64,000 nt of DNA from an uncultured Steroidobacter sp. Its GTDB lineage: Bacteria; Pseudomonadota; Gammaproteobacteria; Steroidobacterales; Steroidobacteraceae. The position numbers and the translations under genes are program-made. The stretch's first letter is position 1. Each line of letters opens with the position of its first letter. The notes under the pieces are model-generated. The model was not told where the DNA came from. It was given only the letters and a program-made list of their open reading frames with translations, and did no database searches. Below, piece by piece: positions 48,065 to 56,355 of this stretch. Location: the NCBI GenBank assembly GCA_938008435.1, contig CALLKK010000012.1, positions 173,697-237,696 of the forward strand, written 5' to 3'.

Positions 48065-49285
48065 CTAGAACCAGATCGAAATGAATGCCTGAATCACGTT
48101 CGCGCCGAACTCGTACAGCGGCTCTTGGCCGGCGGGCACGAAGTTATCCGAGTTGGGATCCATCGAGTAGCGCGCATCGCGGAAATCCTCGTAGCTGAAC
48201 TCGATGCGATCGTAGAAGAGGCTCGCCGAGCCCTTCTTGACGAAGCCGGTACCGCCGGTCAGGAACTCGTACGTGCCGCCGAGGCGTACGCGATGGCTCG
48301 TGAACGTGGAGAGCTCCTTGTCGCGCGCCATGAAGTTCTGCTGATCGCGGCGCTCGAACAAGTCGCTGTAGAAGTCGGCGTGATCTTGAGTGTAGTAGCG
48401 GTAGCCGAGCTCGAGAATCCAACGTCCGATCGGGTGCGTGTAATTGACTTCGAACGTGTCGGCTCGGATGCCCCATGTGTCCGTGTAGTAGCGGTAGCCG
48501 CCGCCCAGCGCGGCGCGATAGGGCAGGAAATACTTGCCATTGAGCGCAACGGCATTGCTCGTGCGCGTATGCGGATAGATCTCGGGCGCCCGCGCGAAGG
48601 TCGTATCGTCCGCGGGATTGAGGTAACGGTAGGAGCGATAAGGGTTGTTCAGAAAACCTTCGTCCGTGATGACCTCGAAATCGAGAGCGGCGATCAAGGT
48701 CTTAGTGAGGATCTGGGTGACGCCGACCCGATAGCTCCAGCGCTCGACGTCTTCTTCGAATAGGGGATCGGTCGAGTTGCGCACGACGTCCCAGCCTTTC
48801 GAGAAACCCATGGAAATCGTCGTGAGATCGCCGAACAAATCCTGGCTGATGTTGAAGCTCGCCGTTTCGGCTTGATAGTCGTTTTCTTCCGAATTCGTAT
48901 AGCTCAGGCTGTAGGTCGTCTTGCCGCGCAAGTAATCGAAGCCGACACCGTATTGCGTGCGCTCTTCCTTGTATTGGCTCGCACCGCTCACCTCGACGTC
49001 GATCGAAGCGCTCGTGACCATGTCGACGTAATAGCTCGCACTGACCGAGTACTTCTCGGCCATCTTCTTGCGCACGAGCACGGACGGTCCGTGAATCGTC
49101 ACGCCACCGCCTTCGTAGCGGTGATAGAGCACATCAGCGCGGTCTTCGGGGAGGACGGCGGCGACGGCCGGCAGCGCCACGAGGGCTGCGGCTACGGGCA
49201 ACAGGCTACGGGCTACGGCCAGCAGAGCGCGCCGCGCACGTTCTGCCAGATCGCCGAAGCTCGATGTTGAATGCCATGCCGTCAT
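48065..49285 (-). CDS. DUF3570 outer-membrane barrel protein
   Basis: 406-residue exported barrel. The start VLPEDRADVLYHRYEGGGVT of the mature protein and the ending FISIWF are typical of DUF3570. The many Tyr/Trp-rich strands (YSVSASYYVDMVTSAS, LGYRYYTQDHADFY) support a large barrel. The core of the signal peptide (AVARSLLPVAAALV) is encoded by degenerate heptads (GTAGCCC, GTAGCCT, GTTGCCC). DUF3570 genes usually follow DUF4266 genes, as here. The exact start is uncertain because an ATG further in would lose the signal. Confidence 0.85.
   Translation of the reverse strand: MTAWHSTSSFGDLAERARRALLAVARSLLPVAAALVALPAVAAVLPEDRADVLYHRYEGGGVTIHGPSVLVRKKMAEKYSVSASYYVDMVTSASIDVEVSGASQYKEERTQYGVGFDYLRGKTTYSLSYTNSEENDYQAETASFNISQDLFGDLTTISMGFSKGWDVVRNSTDPLFEEDVERWSYRVGVTQILTKTLIAALDFEVITDEGFLNNPYRSYRYLNPADDTTFARAPEIYPHTRTSNAVALNGKYFLPYRAALGGGYRYYTDTWGIRADTFEVNYTHPIGRWILELGYRYYTQDHADFYSDLFERRDQQNFMARDKELSTFTSHRVRLGGTYEFLTGGTGFVKKGSASLFYDRIEFSYEDFRDARYSMDPNSDNFVPAGQEPLYEFGANVIQAFISIWF
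49190..49227 (-). repeat. Heptad repeat inside the DUF3570 signal-peptide codons
   Basis: Read on the minus strand, GTAGCCC-GTAGCCT-GTTGCCC-GTAGCCG-CAGCCCT runs without a break and encodes the hydrophobic core of the signal peptide. The same units reappear in the 5' untranslated region (49306-49340). The repeat thus crosses from non-coding into coding sequence. Confidence 0.6.
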
Positions 49286-49305
49286 CGCAAGAATGTCCTC
49301 GACCA

Positions 49306-49367
49306 GTACTAGCTGTTGCCCGTTGCCTGTAGCCCGTCGCCTGATCGAACGCGCAGCGTTCGATCAG
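49306..49367. repeat. Hairpin plus heptads between the DUF4266 and DUF3570 genes
   Basis: Perfect 12-base arms (CTGATCGAACGC and GCGTTCGATCAG) with a three-base loop lie at 49341-49367, next to degenerate heptads such as TGTAGCC and CGTTGCC. The hairpin arm contains the TGA stop of the DUF4266 gene. The hairpin-plus-heptads structure parallels the mutT and coaE elements. It may set relative expression of the two genes. Confidence 0.65.
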
Positions 49368-49645
49368 TTACATCCACACCCTCCGCCCGCACTCCCGAGC
49401 GCGCCGCGCGCGCCTTCGCGCGCTTCGAACACGTGATGCATGTACGAGCTCGAAATCGGATGCGGGTCGAACGACATGATGGGATCCGCGAGCGCTTGAC
49501 GCTCGTACGGCTTGACCCATGGTTCGATGTTGCCGCAACCCGTGATCACGAGCGCTGCGCACGCTGCAAACAAGGCGCGTGCTAGCGCGGCTGGAGACGG
49601 GGGGCTGCAGGTTGGAGGGAGCGTACGGTTGTTGGCTCTCGTCAT
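49364..49645 (-). CDS. DUF4266 lipoprotein
   Basis: 93-residue lipoprotein with lipobox ITGC at about residues 34-37. The mature part matches DUF4266: VKPYERQALADPIMSFDPHP, then a Gly/Ala-rich end finishing GGGCGCN. The family is uncharacterised and nearly always sits before a DUF3570 gene. The first 20 or so codons (NNRTLPPTCSPPSP) coincide with a heptad repeat, so the N-terminal extension before the hydrophobic segment may be recent. Confidence 0.85.
   Translation of the reverse strand: MTRANNRTLPPTCSPPSPAALARALFAACAALVITGCGNIEPWVKPYERQALADPIMSFDPHPISSSYMHHVFEAREGARGALGSAGGGCGCN
49588..49623. repeat. Heptad repeat over the first codons of the DUF4266 gene
   Basis: Units close to AACCTGC-AGCCCCC and TCTCCAGCC (minus strand) match those beside aguA and coaE. 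They encode the proline-rich lead of the lipoprotein. A further short copy (CCTGCCTGCAGCCC on the plus strand) lies at about 49766-49782, just after the TlpA stop codon. Confidence 0.5.
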
Positions 49646-49791
49646 GGTGCCCCTCTTTCACAGCGTGCAAGCGTATCGAGGACGATGGATCGACAGGGCA
49701 CGGTGGCGAGCGTCTGAAGCGCCAAGCGTCGTGCGCGGCAGCGCACGACGATTCTTGCTCCAATCTCCTGCCTGCAGCCCGAGTGCCATCG

Positions 49792-50298
49792 TCATTCCTT
49801 CAACAACGCTCGAATCTGATTCAGGTATTCGCTCTCATCGCCCGGCTTGTAGCCGCGGTGCAAGTAGCGGATGTTGCCCTTGCGGTCGATGAAGACCGTG
49901 CTCGGCATCGCGCTCACGTTGTAGAGCTGGCTGACCTTGCTGTCGCGGTCGAACAGGATCGGGAAGGAGACGGGCGTGTCGGCAAGCCAACGCTCTGCGT
50001 CCTTCGTGTTCGCCTCGACGTTTACGCCAAGCAACGTAAAGCCGAGCGAACTGTAGCGCTTGTACATCTGGTCGAGAAGCGGCATCTCCTGGCGACACGG
50101 GCCGCACCAGCTCGCCCAGAAGTTGAGCATCACTACCTGACCCTTGAGCTGATCGAGCGAGACCATGTCGCCGCTTCGCGACGGTAGCGTGAAGCTCGGC
50201 GCGACGGAGTTGCTGCTCGCGGCGACCAGCGAGGAGAGCAAGAGCGTCGCGCTCAACGCGACGGCACGGATCCAATGCTTGCTGTTCCAGGACGGCAT
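49792..50298 (-). CDS. TlpA/ResA-like periplasmic thioredoxin
   Basis: 168-residue exported thiol-disulfide reductase with an N-terminal hydrophobic segment (about residues 11-27, no lipobox). Thioredoxin fold: MLNFWASWCGPCRQEMP with active-site CGPC, and cis-proline in NVSAMPSTVFIDRKG. ResA/TlpA proteins keep cysteines of apocytochrome c or copper-site proteins reduced. That fits five CxxCH haem sites encoded within 10 kb of this gene. It is placed between the DUF4266 and barrel genes on the same strand. Confidence 0.9.
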   Translation of the reverse strand: MPSWNSKHWIRAVALSATLLLSSLVAASSNSVAPSFTLPSRSGDMVSLDQLKGQVVMLNFWASWCGPCRQEMPLLDQMYKRYSSLGFTLLGVNVEANTKDAERWLADTPVSFPILFDRDSKVSQLYNVSAMPSTVFIDRKGNIRYLHRGYKPGDESEYLNQIRALLKE

Positions 50299-50376
50299 GG
50301 TGGGTTCACCTCTTCAATTTGAGTCCTTGGCCCCGCGGTTTTACGGGACCGACGAATGCCCAGCCCACATCGTCGC

Positions 50377-51087
50377 TCAGAAGAAAATCGACAAACCGAG
50401 ATGTGCTTCTAGATTATTGACGATCTTTTTCTTCCCCAGGAGGTCGATGTCGTACACGTGGTCGCGCACGTCGAAGTGCACGGCGAGCCAGTCGGTGGGG
50501 AGAATCCGGTAACCGAAGCCGCCGCTCACGGTGAAACGATCGTCGCCGGCGAACCGTGTGCCGCCCAGGCCCGCGACCAGGTAGAAGGCGGAGTTGTACG
50601 CACGGTTCTTGCCGACGAAGATCTCGCCAGGCAGCGCATTCCAGCCGATCGAGAGCGCGTAATAGGTGTAATCGCGCTCGGAGTCGGTGAGGAGCTCCGC
50701 CGAGCCGGAGAGGTTCTCGTAGCTCGTGCGGCCGGCACGCGATTGGCCCGCCGTCGCTTCGAGGAAGAAGTCCTCGGTGAGGTGATATGCGAGTCGCGCG
50801 CCGTAGACGACGTTGCTCTCGAAATCCTCGATGCTCAGGATGCCAACGTAGGCGCCGAGCTCGAAATCCTCGGTGTCGATGCGCGGGCGCTTGATCTCGC
50901 GACGCGCCACCTTGGGCTCGATGATCGGGCCGTCCGAAGCGGGCTCGCCAGTGATACCGGACGATTCCGCTGACGCCGTCACCGGCTCGGGCGGTGCGTC
51001 GTTACCGCGACCGAACCAAGCGCACCCGGGGAGAGCGGCCGAACAGAGTGCCGTCAGAAGAAGAACGCGAAACCAAGATACTTCCAT
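50377..51087 (-). CDS. Outer-membrane beta-barrel lipoprotein (OMP_myx_plus-like)
   Basis: 236-residue protein with a lipobox-like LPGC after a short hydrophobic segment. A Pro/Glu/Ser-rich linker follows, then an eight-strand-like barrel (FELGAYVGILSIEDFESN, VYGARLAYHLTEDFFLEATAG) ending in phenylalanine (LGLSIFF). The pattern resembles the outer-membrane barrel domain described in Myxococcus and some proteobacteria (TIGR04565). The start codon lies 34 bases inside the upstream gene, so the two are translationally linked. Confidence 0.8.
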   Translation of the reverse strand: MEVSWFRVLLLTALCSAALPGCAWFGRGNDAPPEPVTASAESSGITGEPASDGPIIEPKVARREIKRPRIDTEDFELGAYVGILSIEDFESNVVYGARLAYHLTEDFFLEATAGQSRAGRTSYENLSGSAELLTDSERDYTYYALSIGWNALPGEIFVGKNRAYNSAFYLVAGLGGTRFAGDDRFTVSGGFGYRILPTDWLAVHFDVRDHVYDIDLLGKKKIVNNLEAHLGLSIFF

Positions 51088-51794
51088 TCGTCCACTTCCT
51101 CGTTGTCGTCGCGCTTCGTGAAAATGACGTTGTTGCGATACTCGGAGCGCAACATGAAGCGACGCGTCAAATAAAACTGCAAGCCTGCGCCCACGTAACC
51201 GATCTGATCGTTGCGATCTTCGGTTTGCACCAGCGTCGACTTCGGCTCTGTGTAGATAATGCCCGTGCCCAGCGTGAAGTACGGCGACAGCCGCCACTCG
51301 GGCACGAACACGTGCATGAGGCCGATTGTCGCGCTGTAGCCGTTCGAGTACTCGCCGAGAATGTGATTGACGGTGAGCTCGATCGACAAGTTGTCGCTGA
51401 AGGCGTAGCCGCCGAACGCGGAGACCAGGCTTGCGCCGCCGAAGTCGCCCGCCATGATGCCGCCTTGCCAGCGCCGGCTCATGTAGTTCTCGCGGGCAGG
51501 CTCCTGCAAATCGAGCGGCTCGCCCGTGGGCTCCAGCGTCGCAATCATCTGCTCGCGCGCCGCCCAGCCTTCCACGCCCTGCTCGGTGCGGATCAAGAAC
51601 CAGTCCGTACGGCGCTTGACGACGACGACCTCGCGACCGCGCTCGACCACGTGAAAGATCGGATAGCCGCGGCCGGGACCTGTGTGCAGCTCGATGTACG
51701 GATCGGCAATGAGGATCTTGCGCAGCTCGTCCGCCTGAACGCTCGCTGTGAAAAGCAGGACCAGCAGAATGATCAGCGAGGGCGGGCGACTCAT
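51054..51794 (-). CDS. SH3-domain protein with C-terminal outer-membrane barrel
   Basis: 246-residue exported protein. After the signal peptide (SLIILLVLLFTASVQA), residues of about 22-90 look like a bacterial SH3 domain (YIELHTGPGRGYPIFHVV, then VKRRTDWFLIRTEQGVEGWA). The rest is a barrel related to its downstream neighbour (FGGYAFSDNLSIELTVNHIL) ending KYLGFAFFF. Bacterial SH3 domains bind peptidoglycan or peptides, so it may tether the barrel to the wall. Its start overlaps the stop of the HzsA-related gene (TGATG). Confidence 0.82.
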   Translation of the reverse strand: MSRPPSLIILLVLLFTASVQADELRKILIADPYIELHTGPGRGYPIFHVVERGREVVVVKRRTDWFLIRTEQGVEGWAAREQMIATLEPTGEPLDLQEPARENYMSRRWQGGIMAGDFGGASLVSAFGGYAFSDNLSIELTVNHILGEYSNGYSATIGLMHVFVPEWRLSPYFTLGTGIIYTEPKSTLVQTEDRNDQIGYVGAGLQFYLTRRFMLRSEYRNNVIFTKRDDNEEVDEWKYLGFAFFF

Positions 51795-54541
51795 CAATTC
51801 TCCGGTGCGGCGAATGGATCGTTGTAGTACTGCGCGCCGATATCCAGCCATTCAGCTATCAAGCGTAACTCACTTGGCGACATAAAGTCGCTATGGTCCA
51901 CCGTCCCGACGGTGTTGCCCTCCAGCGTGTTGAAGAAACGGGAGGAGGCTAGGGCGCCCTGGGCGCTCATCGATGCCGGCACGTTACGGTAGGCGACGCA
52001 CACCTCGACCATCGTGACCGGATCGATTTCGGTGCGAATGCACTCGTCCTCGAGCTGCCCCATGTCGTTGAGCTTTTGGCCGCGGCGCGCGAACAGGAGC
52101 TGACGGTAGGAGATGAGGTGATCCGGCTGGACGTCCGAAGGCTCGTTGCGCAGATCGAGGTCGCCCTTGGGCACCTGCGTCTCGCCGGCGAGATTCCTTG
52201 GGCTGTGGCAATCCACGCAAGCTCGATAGGTGTTACCGAGCCCGTCGGTATCGGGCATCGAATCGCCGTCCAAGTCGATCAAACGTTCGGCGGTCCAGAG
52301 CGGCGCGATGTGCTGCTCGTAGTGAATCGTGATGCGGCACAGGCTTGTCCAGTTCGAGGTGCACGAAGCCGCGGTCGGCAGCGGCGTCGTCAAGCCCGTG
52401 GAGCACACGAAGCGTTCGGTCGGATCCGCGGGGTTGGCGAGCACGCTCGAGGGACCGCTGCGATAGCACATATCGACGGGTGCGCCCGGCGTCATGGACC
52501 AATAGTCCGGGCCCGCGACGTCGACGCTCGGCTCGCAGGCGCCGCCGCACATGATGCGGTTGCGCACTTCGGCCATCGTCTCTCCCATGTCGGCGACGAG
52601 CGCGGGATTCGTGTTCGGGAAAGCGCTGCTGGTAGTGGGTGCGCCAGGATTCACGGACGCGAACAAGCCGCTGCGTCCATGCGAGAGCGGCGGATTCGCA
52701 TTCGGGTTGTGACAGCCGTTGCACTCGAGCACTTCGCCCGGTTTGACCTGCAGCCAATTCGTGTGCCGGTTGCCGAGCACGCCGGAAACGCGCTTGCCAC
52801 GCTCATCGACCACCGAAATGCTGAAAGCCACGTTGGCCGGCACTTTCACCTTCACCGAGCCATCGGGCTCGATCGGCGCGTAGCCCAGAATCTCGCGCAT
52901 GCCGAGCGTGCGATTCGGCCCGAAGGCCGTGTTAGGCACGTCGCGCACATCGTCGTCCGGTTGCGAGACCGCCTTTTCGATGCGCAAGAAGCGCGCACGG
53001 CGATTCGCATATGCCGCATTGGCGGGGTCGCGCACCGACTGAATGCCGCCTGGGGCCGTGTCCACGCCGTCGATGTCGTAGACGCTGCGAATATGGAGGA
53101 TGCCGACGCCTTCCGTCAGCAGGGAGGGGTCCGGCACGAGCTCGGTGATGTTGGCCGGCAGCGGGCGTGCAGCGCCGGCGACGACTTCCGTGTAAGCGAA
53201 ACCTTCCTCGGGCGCGACGACCGGCTTCTGCGTGTTGTCGCGCGTGTCGTAAATGTAGATGCCGTAGAGCGGCGGCGCCTCGACCGCATCTGGATCGGCG
53301 AGCCGTTCGCTCGTGCACGGCACGATGCGCGTGCCCTCCATGAGGCGGCACTGCGACCAGCTCACGAGCAAGCGGCCGGTCCCGTCGAACAAGGGGGAGG
53401 CCATGCGATAGCGGCCACCCGGCGACGGTCCGGGAATCGTGCGTACGTCGGTCGGCAGGGCGCGCTGCTGCGCCGGTCCTTGCAGTCCTGCGTTGGCGGC
53501 CGTGGGCTGCGTGTTGTTGACGAAATTCGCCGTGTCGATGAGCACGAGGTCGCCGCCTTCGCCGGTGCCGCGGAAGGGGCGGATGAGCGCCAGCGTGCGT
53601 CCGTCCTGCATCGCTCGCGGCTGCAGGAATTGAATCGTGGTCGGATTGCCGGTCGTCGGATTGACCGTGCCGGTCTCGTGGCTGTGCGCGCCGTAGAGCA
53701 GCTCGAGCCCCGTGCCGTCCGGATTGATGGTGTAGAGGTCGAACTGATTGTCGTCGATGTGATGTTCCCAGCGCGTGAAGACGATCTTGCCGTTGTCGAG
53801 CACGGACGGATACAGATCGTGGCTCTGGTTGAACGAGATCTGGTTGATGTTCGTGCCGTCGGCATCCATCACGTGCAGCACGAAGGCGGGCTCGCGATTG
53901 TCTTCATCGAGCGCGGCGAACTGCGGCTTGTTCTCATCGAGCAGAATGGCGCGCGCCGTACGTTGTCGGGTGGAGGTGAAGACGATGCGCCCATCCGGCA
54001 GGTAATGGGGCATGATGTCGTGGCCTTCCTCGGCGATGGTATCGGACGCGATGATGCGCCGAAGCACGCTCGTCGTCGTGTCGTACTCCCAGATGTTCCA
54101 GGTCGGCTGGTCTTCTTCGTCGGCGCCCTCGATGTATTGCGCACGCATCGAGAACAACACCTTCGTGCCGTCGTAGCTCACGGACAAGTCGCGGATGTCG
54201 CCCAGGCCCTCGGTGATTTCGCCCGTGAGGTTGACTTCGGGCGCGGAGGGAGAGGCGCGGTCGCGCATGAACAGGTCCGCCCCGATCTCGAAGCGCATGA
54301 GCTCGCGGGCATCGCGCTCCCTGACGTTGTCCGTGGGCAGCGGGCGCTTGATATAGAACACCGGGAAGTCGAGCGTGACCGGGTCCATGTTCTGGCCGCT
54401 GCCGATCGTGACGTCGGTGCCGCCGGGGCCGCTGCTGCAAGCGGCGAACGTCAACGCGAGGCCGCTCGCGAGCACCAAGGCTCGCAAGGATGAGGCCAGC
54501 ACATTTCTCGATGTCACGCGATCGATTCCCGCTTGCTCCAT
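51794..54541 (-). CDS. HzsA-related lipoprotein: beta-propeller plus two haem-c sites
   Basis: 915-residue periplasmic or outer-membrane lipoprotein (lipobox FAAC). Residues of about 75-450 show TolB/PD40-type propeller repeats (DLSVSYDGTKVLFSMR, HYLPDGRIVFTSTRQ, HDLYPSVLDNGKIVFTRW). A middle domain matches the hydrazine-synthase-alpha type (GYAPIEPDGSVKVKVPANVA, then NWLQVKPGEVLECNGCH). Haem-c sites are CNGCH (C607-H611) and CVDCH (C775-H779). Several further cysteines may form disulfides. Anammox hydrazine synthase partners are absent, so hydrazine synthesis is unlikely and the substrate is unknown. The ATG at 54541 follows GGAG by 6 bases. Confidence 0.82.
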   Translation of the reverse strand: MEQAGIDRVTSRNVLASSLRALVLASGLALTFAACSSGPGGTDVTIGSGQNMDPVTLDFPVFYIKRPLPTDNVRERDARELMRFEIGADLFMRDRASPSAPEVNLTGEITEGLGDIRDLSVSYDGTKVLFSMRAQYIEGADEEDQPTWNIWEYDTTTSVLRRIIASDTIAEEGHDIMPHYLPDGRIVFTSTRQRTARAILLDENKPQFAALDEDNREPAFVLHVMDADGTNINQISFNQSHDLYPSVLDNGKIVFTRWEHHIDDNQFDLYTINPDGTGLELLYGAHSHETGTVNPTTGNPTTIQFLQPRAMQDGRTLALIRPFRGTGEGGDLVLIDTANFVNNTQPTAANAGLQGPAQQRALPTDVRTIPGPSPGGRYRMASPLFDGTGRLLVSWSQCRLMEGTRIVPCTSERLADPDAVEAPPLYGIYIYDTRDNTQKPVVAPEEGFAYTEVVAGAARPLPANITELVPDPSLLTEGVGILHIRSVYDIDGVDTAPGGIQSVRDPANAAYANRRARFLRIEKAVSQPDDDVRDVPNTAFGPNRTLGMREILGYAPIEPDGSVKVKVPANVAFSISVVDERGKRVSGVLGNRHTNWLQVKPGEVLECNGCHNPNANPPLSHGRSGLFASVNPGAPTTSSAFPNTNPALVADMGETMAEVRNRIMCGGACEPSVDVAGPDYWSMTPGAPVDMCYRSGPSSVLANPADPTERFVCSTGLTTPLPTAASCTSNWTSLCRITIHYEQHIAPLWTAERLIDLDGDSMPDTDGLGNTYRACVDCHSPRNLAGETQVPKGDLDLRNEPSDVQPDHLISYRQLLFARRGQKLNDMGQLEDECIRTEIDPVTMVEVCVAYRNVPASMSAQGALASSRFFNTLEGNTVGTVDHSDFMSPSELRLIAEWLDIGAQYYNDPFAAPEN

Positions 54542-55126
54542 GGTGCGCTCCGCCATCGATGCAGTCGAACCCCTCTGTGGATCCAGATCCTTCGCAGCGT
54601 GCCAACGCTAGCCGATGACGGCCTCAGATGGGTTGTCGTTGTTCATTGCGATCTTGGGGTCGCTCGATGCGCGGCCAGGGATGGATTGTTCTTGCGTCGG
54701 CAGTCAACGGATGACCGGCGACCCGCAACATGATCGACGCGACATATTCTGCGATCCGTTAAGCAAGTCACACCGCGTACCCGACGAACCCTGATTTCCT
54801 GCAGTCCGCGCGGTGCAATCGTCGTGCAGTGTGACGTCACTCACATTCTCGCGCCTATCCCGGTGAGTTCAATGCGCCTCGCATCGTGGCGGCGAGACTA
54901 CACGCGCGCGCGAAGGGCTCGGTACTGTCTCTGCGAGGCGACGTCTGGGCGTTGAGACAGTTACCGCGCAATTTTGCGCTGCGTATATTCCGCGCGAACC
55001 GTCCGAAGACCGCGGACGAAACGATGCGTGACTCGTGTTCGTCGAGGGCGGCATACGACGCTAAAGGGAGCCGCCGATGGGCCGTCTAAGAAGCGCACGA
55101 ACGCAGCAATCCTTATCGGACCTGGC
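54542..55126. promoter_or_regulatory. Divergent control region between the two halves of the haem-protein cluster
   Basis: 585 bases without a convincing gene separate the two divergent operons. A possible plus-strand promoter is TTACCG at 54961-54966, a 17-base spacer and TATATT at 54984-54989, in a locally AT-rich patch. The -35 match is weak. Any shared regulator site has not been recognised. Confidence 0.35.
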
Positions 55127-56344
55127 ATGAGCAACAAGAGCAGCACAATGGACTCGATGCATGGGGTGCGATCGCGCAGGCCGCTCGCGAAGGCCGTCGC
55201 ATGCGTACTGGCGCTGGCGGTGCTCGCGATCGCGCAGCAGGACGCATACGCTGGAGCGCGCGAGAAGGCCAAGCGGATGTTCGATCGCCTCACGGGAACG
55301 CCGCCGTCGACGACTCTGTTGAACAAGCTCGAGCCCATGGTGGCGGCGGACCCAGTCGAAGCCGCGCTGTACATCATCGATCCTGAGCAAGAGCATTCCC
55401 GGTATTTCTACTCGGTCACGCTCAAGAACTTCGCGACGCCGTGGACCAATCGCGATCAGACCGCGTTTGCCGCGCTCAACGATTACACCGCCACGGTGAT
55501 CGGCTTTGTACGCGACGATCGTGATTTCCGCGGCATCCTCTACGAAGACGTGCTCTACGTCGGCAGGAGCGTGACGCCGGCCTACTCCCCGCTGAACAAC
55601 GCGCACTACGAGGCGCTCGAGAGCAGCAACGAGGATCTGCGCAAAGTGCTGGAGGCAACCGCGCAGTCTTCGCTGACTGGCATTCCCTCGCACGCGACGG
55701 CGGGCATCATCACCTCGCGTGCTGCGTCGGAGGCGTTCTTCATCGACGGCACGAATCGCGCGATGTTCCGCTTCACGATGCTCAATCACCTCTGCCGCGA
55801 TCTCGAGCAGCTGCACGATACGCGCTTGCCGCCGGATCGCATCCGGCAGGACGTCTCGCGCAGCCCGGGCGGTGATAGCAGCGTGTTCCTCAACAACTGC
55901 GTCGGCTGCCATAACGGCATGGACCCGCTCGCGCAGGCGTTTGCCTACTACGACTTCGACGAGACGCAAGGACGGCTCGTGTACACCGAAGGTCAGGTGC
56001 AGCCGAAATACCTGATCAACTCCGACAACTTCAAACCCGGCTTCATCACCACGGACGATGCGTGGGAGAACCGCTATCGCCTGCCCGGGCCGAATCGCCT
56101 CCTCGGTTGGGATCCGAGCTTGCCCGGCCGCGGCAACGGTGCGAAGTCGCTCGGCGAAGAGCTCGCGCGCAGCGAAGCCTTCGCGCAATGCCAAGTGGAG
56201 AAAGTCTTCCGGGCGATTTGTTTCCGCTCTCCTAGCGACGAGGATGATCGCAGGCACATGAGCTCGGCGACACAAACGTTCAAGTCGCGTGGCAGCCTGC
56301 GGCGGGTGTTCGCGGAGACCGCGGCGTACTGCGCCGGACCGTAA
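55127..56344 (+). CDS. Secreted one-haem c-type cytochrome-like protein (PSCyt3/DUF1588-like motif)
   Basis: 405-residue protein with a signal peptide (AVACVLALAVLAIAQQDAYA). One haem-c site, CVGCH (C258-H262), sits in the context NNCVGCHNGMDPLAQAF, which resembles the cysteine region of planctomycete-type DUF1588 cytochromes (C-x2-CH followed by DPLGFA). The rest is mostly helical and not recognised. It is the first gene of the plus-strand operon, 11 bases before the LamG gene. The start at 55127 is a choice, and ATGs at 55148 and 55157 would also keep the signal peptide. Confidence 0.75.
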   Translation: MSNKSSTMDSMHGVRSRRPLAKAVACVLALAVLAIAQQDAYAGAREKAKRMFDRLTGTPPSTTLLNKLEPMVAADPVEAALYIIDPEQEHSRYFYSVTLKNFATPWTNRDQTAFAALNDYTATVIGFVRDDRDFRGILYEDVLYVGRSVTPAYSPLNNAHYEALESSNEDLRKVLEATAQSSLTGIPSHATAGIITSRAASEAFFIDGTNRAMFRFTMLNHLCRDLEQLHDTRLPPDRIRQDVSRSPGGDSSVFLNNCVGCHNGMDPLAQAFAYYDFDETQGRLVYTEGQVQPKYLINSDNFKPGFITTDDAWENRYRLPGPNRLLGWDPSLPGRGNGAKSLGEELARSEAFAQCQVEKVFRAICFRSPSDEDDRRHMSSATQTFKSRGSLRRVFAETAAYCAGP

Positions 56345-56355
56345 GGAGAAGAACG

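Noticed and set aside
52076..54493. An 805-codon open frame antisense to the HzsA-related gene.
   Set aside because: It is a mirror-frame artefact. The sense frame has a lipobox, propeller repeats and haem motifs.
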